Below, piece by piece: positions 58,871 through 64,000 of a DNA stretch of 64,000 nt. Within the stretch, counting starts at the first letter, position 1. Each line of letters begins with the position of its first letter. The stretch is from contig JAHQVJ010000039.1 of the NCBI GenBank assembly GCA_019634415.1, positions 46,497 to 110,496 of the forward strand, written 5' to 3'. Made by a program: the position numbers and the translations under genes. The notes beneath the pieces were generated by a model. It searched no databases. It was not told where the DNA came from and saw only the letters and a list, made by a program, of their open reading frames with translations. This DNA is from Myxococcales bacterium. GTDB taxonomy: Bacteria > Myxococcota_A > UBA796 > GCA-2862545.

Positions 58871-60091
58871 ATGGCCCGCTCAGCTGCCCCTCGCTTCATC
58901 TTCGTGACGCTGCTGCTCGACATCCTGGGCATCGGTATCATCATCCCCGTGCTGCCGGAGGTGGTGGAGGCGCTGGTGGGGGCCGGCGAGACGGAGGCGG
59001 CTCGCTACTACGGTCCGCTGGTGGCGACCTACGCGGTGATGCAGACGCTGTTCTCGCCGCTGCTGGGAGCGCTGTCGGATCGCTACGGCCGGCGCCCGGT
59101 GCTCCTGCTGTCGATGTTCGGGATGGGTGTGTCCTACGTGGTGATGGGGCTGGCGCCGTCGCTGTGGGTGCTGTTCGTGGGGCGCTGCCTGGCGGGGGTG
59201 ACGGGTGCCACGATCACCACCGCCAACGCCTACATGGCCGACATCTCCACCGCCGAGACGCGCGCCAAGAACTTCGGTCTGGTGGGGGCGGCCTTCGGCG
59301 TGGGCTTCGTGCTCGGGCCCGCGCTGGGCGGCTTGCTCGGGGAGTACGGTCCTCGCGTGCCCTTCTTCGGAGCTGCGGTGGCGGTGTTCGCGAACGTGGT
59401 GTGGGGCACGCTGGTGCTGCCGGAGTCGCTGCCGGAGGAGCGTCGTCGGGCCTTCGGCTGGGCAGACGCGAACCCGCTGTCGGGCTTGGCGAACCTGTCG
59501 GTGAATCCCCTGGTGGCCGGGCTGGCGGGGGTGCTCATGTTGCAGTCGCTGGCCCAGCGCGGGCTCGAGTCGGTGTGGGTGCTCTACACGGGCTACCGCT
59601 ACGGCTGGGGCCCACAGGAGAACGGCCTGTCGCTCGCCGTGGTGGGGGTGGGGGCGGCCATCGTGCAAGGAGGCCTGGTCCGCCGGATCGTGCCGCGGTT
59701 CGGCGAGCCCCGCTCCCTGCTGGGAGGCCTGCTGCTCACCACCGTGGCCTTCTGCCTGTATGGCTCGGTGCCGCAAGGGTGGATGATCCTGGTGGTGATT
59801 CCGCTCGGATCGCTGGGGGCCATCGCGGGACCGTCGCTGATGAGCCTGGTGACGGGATCGGTGGAGCCAGAGCGCCAGGGCGCGGTGCAGGGGGCGCTCG
59901 CCAGCCTGCAGTCCCTGACGACCATCGTGGCGCCGCTGTTGGCCACCGCCTTGTTCGTGATGGGCACCGACGGCACGATGGGACTCACGCTGCCAGGAGC
60001 ACCGTTCTATCTGTCGGCGGTCTTTCTGCTGGCAGCATGGGCGGTGGGCCTGGTCATCCTGCGACGACACGGGCCCACGCCGTCTGGCTAG
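58871..60091 (+). CDS. MFS transporter (TetA-like drug/H+ antiporter)
   Basis: A 406-residue, 12-helix major facilitator protein. The start has FIFVTLLLDILGIGIIIPVLP (first part of helix 1, TetA type), the loop 2-3 motif GALSDRYGRRPVLL and helix 5 motif GPALGGLLG typical of drug/proton antiporters. An efflux role is likely; substrate unknown. ATG at 58871, divergent from the Cys mini-ORF and ligase. Confidence 0.88.
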   Translation: MARSAAPRFIFVTLLLDILGIGIIIPVLPEVVEALVGAGETEAARYYGPLVATYAVMQTLFSPLLGALSDRYGRRPVLLLSMFGMGVSYVVMGLAPSLWVLFVGRCLAGVTGATITTANAYMADISTAETRAKNFGLVGAAFGVGFVLGPALGGLLGEYGPRVPFFGAAVAVFANVVWGTLVLPESLPEERRRAFGWADANPLSGLANLSVNPLVAGLAGVLMLQSLAQRGLESVWVLYTGYRYGWGPQENGLSLAVVGVGAAIVQGGLVRRIVPRFGEPRSLLGGLLLTTVAFCLYGSVPQGWMILVVIPLGSLGAIAGPSLMSLVTGSVEPERQGAVQGALASLQSLTTIVAPLLATALFVMGTDGTMGLTLPGAPFYLSAVFLLAAWAVGLVILRRHGPTPSG

Positions 60092-60103
60092 CGGGAGGGT
60101 CCG

Positions 60104-60316
60104 CTAGCGCTTGTTGGTCTTCTTGTTGCCTCGATGGCGCGAGGAGCCGCTGAAGCCAGCAGATCCCCTCCCGCGTCCAGCGCTGGGATCGCGCTGGCGA
60201 GGCGTGGGTCGCTGCAAGGGAGACGTCGAGGGGACGGCCTTGCCGCGCGCCAGCGCACGGCGCTCGCGGCGAGACAGGGGTCGTGGGGTCGGAGTGTCGG
60301 AGTCGTTGTGAGGCAC
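60104..60316 (-). CDS. Small basic disordered protein
   Basis: A 70-residue protein from a GTG at 60316 with GGAGG 6 bases upstream. It is rich in Arg, Lys, Ser and Pro (LSRRERRALARGKA, ending RHRGNKKTNKR) and has no predicted fold, so it may bind nucleic acid. A longer frame to 60532 exists but has no better start. Family not recognised; coding status is supported mainly by the ribosome binding site and clean position between neighbours. Confidence 0.5.
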   Translation of the reverse strand: MPHNDSDTPTPRPLSRRERRALARGKAVPSTSPLQRPTPRQRDPSAGRGRGSAGFSGSSRHRGNKKTNKR

Positions 60317-60601
60317 GAAGCCCTCCAAATGGGTCGAATGTGAGAAGAGCGGAGCTCGATCCACGGACGCACGTCTGCATTCGACACAGTCGAATGCATT
60401 TCTGCACGCAGCTGTGCCGGGGGCCTTCCAGCGCATGGCCGCCGCCGCGACTGCACGCTCGACCGTGTGTCGAGCCAGCAGGGGAACGCCCTGCCAGCCA
60501 GGCACCTGGTCACTGTCGAACCAGGTGGACACCTAGGTGAGCGAGCTGTCGCGCGTGCCGTGCCCGACAGGTCGAGCAGGGTGGCCTAGCGACTAGGAGT
60601 C

Positions 60602-60617
60602 AGCCTCGATCGAGGCT
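60602..60617. repeat. 16-bp perfect palindrome
   Basis: AGCCTCGATCGAGGCT is a perfect palindrome without spacer, lying in the intergenic region upstream of the dehydrogenase gene. It may be a protein-binding site. Confidence 0.6.
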
Positions 60618-60793
60618 CAGACGAGGGTCCACATCGAGTGGTCTCCGCAAGGAAATGTAGAGAATGACTACGTCCTAGGGAAACCAGCAATCCATGTACG
60701 GACCCTCCACTGTGTGGCGCACGGTGTGTGCGTCATTGCAGTTGTAGAGTGTCGTGCTCGCGCTGTCAACGATGAAATTCGCCTCGATTAGAT

Positions 60794-60845
60794 TCGTGCG
60801 AATTACGCACTGAAGATGTTCGTGCGGCGTTGTTTCGTGCGGCGA
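60794..60845 (+). promoter_or_regulatory. TTCGTGCG repeat cluster upstream of dehydrogenase/LysR genes
   Basis: TTCGTGCGGCG occurs at 60820-60830 and 60835-60845 (15-bp period) and the related TTCGTGCGAAT at 60794-60804. The last overlaps an inverted repeat GTGCG-AATTA-CGCAC (60797-60811). The cluster ends 28 bp before the GTG of the dehydrogenase gene, whose neighbour encodes a LysR regulator; it is a plausible operator. Confidence 0.5.
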
Positions 60846-60873
60846 GCGCAAGGGGTATCCAAGAAGGCGAGAG

Positions 60874-61725
60874 GTGAGTGTGAAGAAGGTGGCATTCCTG
60901 GGGCTGGGGGCGATGGGCACCCGCATGGTGCAGCGCCTGGTGGAGGCGGGGCATGCGGTGACGGTCTGGAACCGCACGCCTGCGCGGGCGGCCGAGCTGT
61001 CGGTGCCCGTAGCGCTGACGCCGCGGCAGGCCGCCGCGGGTGCGGACGTGGTGATCTCCATGGTCACCGACGACGAGGCCTCGCGCGCGGTGTGGCTGGA
61101 TCCACACACGGGTGCGGTGGCGGGCTTGTCTGCCGGGGCGCTCGCGGTGGAGGCGAGCACGCTCACGGTGGACTGGGTGCGGCAGCTCGCGGCGGAGGTC
61201 GGTGCGGCCGGCGTGGAGCTGGTGGATGCACCGGTGGTGGGCACGCGTCCCCATGCCGAGGCGGGCCAGCTGGTGGTGCTGGCGGGCGGTAGCGCGCAGA
61301 GCATCGAGGCACTGACGCCCGTGCTGGAGGCGTATGCGGCGAAGGTGGTGCGGCTTGGTCCATCGGGAGCGGGGGCGGCGGCGAAGCTCGCCGTGAACTT
61401 CCTCTTCGCGCTGCAGGTGGCGGCCTTCAGCGAGGCAGTGGCGGGCATGGTGGGCGCTGGGATCCCCGAGGATCAGGCCAGCCGCTTCCTGGCGGGCACC
61501 GCGGTGGCGAGCCCTGCCGTGGCGCGGGTGGCCACCCTGATCGACGAGCGCAGCTTCGCCCCCAACTTCCCCGTGTCGTTGGTGGTCAAGGACCTCGGCT
61601 ACGCCGCGGGTCTGGGGGCCGGACCCCTGGCCGAGGTGGCCCGCGCCGTGTACGCCCAGGCCGTGGAGTCCGGCTACGGCGACGACGACATCAGCGGTGT
61701 CAGCCGGCTGTTCTTGGGGGACTGA
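60874..61725 (+). CDS. 3-hydroxyisobutyrate dehydrogenase-like NAD(P)-dependent oxidoreductase
   Basis: A 283-residue beta-hydroxyacid dehydrogenase family enzyme. The N-terminal Rossmann motif is FLGLGAMGTRM, the substrate-binding motif VDAPVVGTRPHAEAGQL corresponds to the family D-A-P-V-S-G-G segment (altered to VVGT), and the catalytic Lys is in GAAAKLAVNF. GTG start at 60874. The substrate is probably a small hydroxyacid or imine; the VVGT change weakens a simple prediction. Followed after 5 bp by a LysR gene. Confidence 0.85.
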   Translation: MSVKKVAFLGLGAMGTRMVQRLVEAGHAVTVWNRTPARAAELSVPVALTPRQAAAGADVVISMVTDDEASRAVWLDPHTGAVAGLSAGALAVEASTLTVDWVRQLAAEVGAAGVELVDAPVVGTRPHAEAGQLVVLAGGSAQSIEALTPVLEAYAAKVVRLGPSGAGAAAKLAVNFLFALQVAAFSEAVAGMVGAGIPEDQASRFLAGTAVASPAVARVATLIDERSFAPNFPVSLVVKDLGYAAGLGAGPLAEVARAVYAQAVESGYGDDDISGVSRLFLGD

Positions 61726-61730
61726 GGGCG

Positions 61731-62648
61731 ATGGAGGTGGAGTCGCTGCGGGTCTTCCTGGAGGTGCTGCGCCGGGGCAGCTTCGCCGCCGTGGCCCGGG
61801 ATCGGGCGGTGGCGCCGTCTTCGGTGTCGCGGGCCATCGCGGGGCTGGAGGCGGAGCTCGGGGTGCGACTGCTGCAGCGCACCACCCGCGTGCTTCAGCC
61901 CACGGAGGCGGGCCTGCGCTATGCCGCGCAGGTGGAGCCCGTGCTCGAGGCCCTCGATGCCGCTGGCCGGCAGGCCACCGACGCCGGCGAGCGGCCCACC
62001 GGGGTGCTGCGGGTGAGCGCGCCGGTGAGCGTGGGCCGATTGGCGGTGGCGCCCGTGGTGGCGGAGCTGGCGGCAGAGCACCCCGAGCTGCGCTTCGATC
62101 TGGAGCTCACGGATCGGCTGGTGGATCTGGTGGCGGATCGCCGCGACGTGGCGGTGCGGCTGGGCCGACTCGAGGACTCGTCGCACGTGGCGATCCGGCT
62201 GTGTGCGATGCACTACGCCCTGGTGGCGAGCCGGGGCTGGGTGGCCGAGCACGGTCCGGTGGCGCACCCCTCGGAGCTGCCCGTCGAGGGCTGCCTGCGC
62301 TATCCGGTGCCGGGTCAGACGCCGCGGTGGCGCTTCCGCGACCAGCAAGGGGCGGAGGTGGCGGTGCCGGTGGGAGGCCGCTTCGTGGTGAGCGACGGGC
62401 CGGTGCTGCGAGACCTGGCGGTGGCGGGGGTCGGGGTGGCGCTGCTGCCGCGCTGGAACGTGGCGCGGGAGCTCGAGGAGGGAGTGCTCGTGCAGCTGCT
62501 GCCCGACTGGCAGGCCACGGCGAGCCGCTGGGATCTGGCGGCGTGGGCGGTGCTGCCCACCCGCAGCTTCGTGCCGGCCCGGGTGCGCGCCTTCGTGGAG
62601 CGTCTGCAGGAGCGGCTGGAGCCCTTCGCCGCGGCGTCAGGGGGCTAG
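61731..62648 (+). CDS. LysR-family transcriptional regulator
   Basis: A 305-residue regulator: winged-helix N-terminus (SLRVFLEVLRRGSFAAVARD, SSVSRAIAGLEAELGVRLLQR) and an effector-binding domain (GVLRVSAPVSVGRL, DVAVRLGRLEDSS). Lies directly downstream of the dehydrogenase gene, probably in one operon, which is less usual than the divergent arrangement for LysR proteins. Its end overlaps the recX end by 12 bp. Confidence 0.9.
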   Translation: MEVESLRVFLEVLRRGSFAAVARDRAVAPSSVSRAIAGLEAELGVRLLQRTTRVLQPTEAGLRYAAQVEPVLEALDAAGRQATDAGERPTGVLRVSAPVSVGRLAVAPVVAELAAEHPELRFDLELTDRLVDLVADRRDVAVRLGRLEDSSHVAIRLCAMHYALVASRGWVAEHGPVAHPSELPVEGCLRYPVPGQTPRWRFRDQQGAEVAVPVGGRFVVSDGPVLRDLAVAGVGVALLPRWNVARELEEGVLVQLLPDWQATASRWDLAAWAVLPTRSFVPARVRAFVERLQERLEPFAAASGG

Positions 62649-63191
62649 GTCCTCTTCGGTGGCGTCCAACACGCGCTTCGCCAGGTCGAAGGAGAACCCC
62701 GCCCGGGCCATGCGCCCCAGCTCCTTGCGCCGTCCGTCGTCGTCCACGGGGGCGCGACGGTAGGGTCCGATCCGTCGCTTGCGGGCGTAGGTGAGGGCGG
62801 CCCGCCACTCGGGATCCGTGCCCTCACCGGCGAGGGACTCCAGTGCCGCGTCGATGCGCCAGCCCGCGACGCCCTTCGAGGCAAGCGTGGCACGGATCTT
62901 GCGGGCCGAGGCGCCGCGGCGGTTCAGGGAGCGTGCGCGGTCGGCGGCGTAGGCGTCGTCGTCGATGAGGCCGAGCCCCTCGAGCCGGTCCAGCTCGGCG
63001 TCCACGAGCACCTCGCCGTCGGCGGGGTCGTCGTCGTGGTGGGCGGCGCTGCGGTGCACGCGGCGCATGAGCAGCCGCTTGAGGTTGGCGCGGCTGGAGG
63101 CGTAGCGCTCCAGGTAGTGCGCCGTCACCCGCTGCAGGTAGGGGGCGGTGATGCGCCGCGGAGCGCGCCTTCGTCGGGGGGAGCTGTCCAT
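62637..63191 (-). CDS. recX: RecX regulatory protein
   Basis: A 184-residue protein with the RecX helical-repeat features: ARSLNRRGASARKIRATLASKG (motif split: RGASARKI and LASKGV), LERYASSRANLKRLL near the N-terminus, and LIDDDAYAADRA. RecX limits RecA filament activity. No recA gene is in the window. ATG at 63191. Confidence 0.85.
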   Translation of the reverse strand: MDSSPRRRRAPRRITAPYLQRVTAHYLERYASSRANLKRLLMRRVHRSAAHHDDDPADGEVLVDAELDRLEGLGLIDDDAYAADRARSLNRRGASARKIRATLASKGVAGWRIDAALESLAGEGTDPEWRAALTYARKRRIGPYRRAPVDDDGRRKELGRMARAGFSFDLAKRVLDATEEDLAP

Positions 63192-63198
63192 CCTGCGC

Positions 63199-63831
63199 CT
63201 ACAGCAGCCCCTGATCGAGCGCGTAGTAGACGCCTGCGATGCCGCCAGCGACCACCACGAGCAGCAGCCCGATCCACACGACCGAGCTACCTCCGCTGCG
63301 CTGGGGCAGGGGCTCCGGCTCTGCGTCGACGGTGATCTCCTCGTTGGCGGAGTAGCGCTCCCCGGTGTCGAGGATCGTGGGCGCGTCGGGATCGGCCCTG
63401 TTGGGCTGCACCACGCGCGGCGCGGTGGTGGGATCGTCGGCTGCCTCGGGCGCTGCGGCCTCGGCTGGGGGCTGCGCGTCGACCGCTGCCTCCGCCTCAC
63501 CCACGATCTCGACCACGACCCGGCCGCTGGCACAGGGCGTGTCGGGCTGCTCGGGATCGGCCACGGTCAGCGCCAGCTCGTACTCGCCGGGGGTGGCGTC
63601 GGCCGGCGGCTTCATGATCACGACCACGCGCCGCCTGCCGTAGGGCGTCAGGGGCTGGGGCTGCGGCTCCTCCACGAGGGTGCACCAGGAGGCGTCGGGG
63701 GCGGTGAGGGTGGCCGTGGCTGCGACGGACGCGCCGGTCTTGTTGACGATGCTGAACACCAGGCGACCGTCGTCGTCGGGACTCAATCGGACGCCCTTGG
63801 TGGGGCCGCTGATGGCGAAGGTCTGTTCCAT
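63199..63831 (-). CDS. Tail-anchored protein with N-terminal Ig-like domain
   Basis: A 210-residue protein. The first 110 residues are beta-rich with an Ig/NPCBM-type outline (GRLVFSIVNKTGASV, PPADATPGEYELALTV). A Pro/Ala/Glu linker follows, and a single C-terminal transmembrane helix (about 186-206) anchors it. Seven bases separate it from recX. Family not recognised; the layout is like the Pro-rich tail-anchored protein at 28571. Confidence 0.6.
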   Translation of the reverse strand: MEQTFAISGPTKGVRLSPDDDGRLVFSIVNKTGASVAATATLTAPDASWCTLVEEPQPQPLTPYGRRRVVVIMKPPADATPGEYELALTVADPEQPDTPCASGRVVVEIVGEAEAAVDAQPPAEAAAPEAADDPTTAPRVVQPNRADPDAPTILDTGERYSANEEITVDAEPEPLPQRSGGSSVVWIGLLLVVVAGGIAGVYYALDQGLL

Positions 63832-63928
63832 GGGGGGCGCTCCAGATGGGAGGGCATCTTACAGCTGCGCTCGACGAAGTCGACCGCGCTGTCCTACCGT
63901 TGGTCGCTCCGACCCTCCGGGACATAAT

Positions 63929-63988
63929 CGATGTGCGCGCCGCAGGAACACGGCCATCGAACGACGGAAATGGGCGTCGCGCACATCG
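63929..63988. repeat. 11-bp inverted repeat with 38-base spacer
   Basis: CGATGTGCGCG (63929-63939) and CGCGCACATCG (63978-63988) are perfect reverse complements. They could form a long hairpin or be two operator half-sites. No gene was identified between 63832 and the end of the window. Confidence 0.5.
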
Positions 63989-64000
63989 AGCCCTACGGGC

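Larger units (their letters stand above)
60317..60873. other. Intergenic region with repeats and palindromes, no gene seen
   Basis: About 560 bp without a convincing coding frame and with visibly lower GC in its right half. It contains hairpin CCTAG-CGA-CTAGG (60585-60597), the 16-bp palindrome at 60602-60617, and a cluster of TTCGTGCG repeats near the downstream gene. Probably a regulatory region for the dehydrogenase gene at 60874; an unrecognised small RNA is possible. Confidence 0.5.

Noticed and set aside
60675..61448. A long minus-strand frame across the dehydrogenase gene
   Set aside because: It is antisense to a clear enzyme, has low-complexity Ala/Ser/Thr composition and no family features.
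1..64000. CRISPR arrays, insertion sequences, prophage or integrase genes
   Set aside because: No regularly spaced repeats, transposase motifs or integrases were seen anywhere in the window.

Overview
This 64 kb window is high-GC and densely coded. It looks like the chromosome of a Myxococcota-type bacterium (delta-proteobacterial in the older sense). The reasons are a secreted beta-helix protein with MopE-type aspartate/cysteine repeats and a MYXO-CTERM-like tail, PEGA-domain Ser/Thr kinases and a pseudokinase, a hybrid NtrB-type histidine kinase, a decayed TIGR02996-type leucine-rich-repeat gene, many lipoproteins of unknown function, and a complete oleABCD olefin operon. No plasmid, phage, insertion sequence or CRISPR features were seen.

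Layout. 1-5.6 kb: the tail of an M16 peptidase, a coiled-coil membrane protein, a lipoprotein, a PhnA-like zinc ribbon protein, a winged-helix/NTPase regulator and a PPK2 polyphosphate kinase. 5.6-13.7 kb: a form I aerobic CO dehydrogenase cluster (coxD-E-G-M-S-L plus an XdhC-family gene) behind a good sigma70-like promoter; CoxL carries the diagnostic AYRCSFR motif. 13.7-23 kb: small secreted proteins, an exported TldD/TldE-like pair, an ECF sigma/anti-sigma/periplasmic-helical operon, a pseudokinase and an amidohydrolase lipoprotein. 23-27.8 kb: oleD-C-B-A (minus strand). 27.9-39.4 kb: rhomboid protease, membrane and exported proteins, PEGA kinase, hybrid histidine kinase, a symporter resembling the animal choline transporter, the beta-helix/MopE protein, a BLUF photoreceptor and a two-span membrane protein.

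39.4-39.8 kb holds no protein gene. On the minus strand it holds two tRNA-like modules whose 3' halves lie upstream of their 5' halves (circularly permuted), each with a perfect 7-bp acceptor stem. One has a Leu-type extra arm but no seven-base anticodon loop. The flanks of the modules pair with each other. This is the most unusual element in the window: either permuted tRNA genes or a Y-RNA-like tRNA mimic. A gene of a widespread uncharacterised family ends directly upstream.

40.5-50 kb: a heterodimeric ABC exporter, a VWA protein, a CPBP protease with a winged-helix regulator, a membrane hydroxylase of the sterol desaturase/AGMO type with an outer-membrane-like partner, and a frameshifted LRR pseudogene. 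50.2-53.4 kb encodes a 1066-residue chimera: type I periplasmic-binding domain, pentameric ligand-gated channel, then an NlpC/P60-like domain. 53.4-64 kb: hydrolase, second sterol-desaturase-type protein, acetyltransferase, an ATP-grasp ligase preceded by a five-cysteine mini-ORF and alternative hairpins, an MFS transporter, a 3-hydroxyisobutyrate-dehydrogenase-like enzyme with a LysR regulator, RecX and a tail-anchored protein.

All calls come from reading the sequence and from remembered family features. No database or folding program was run.
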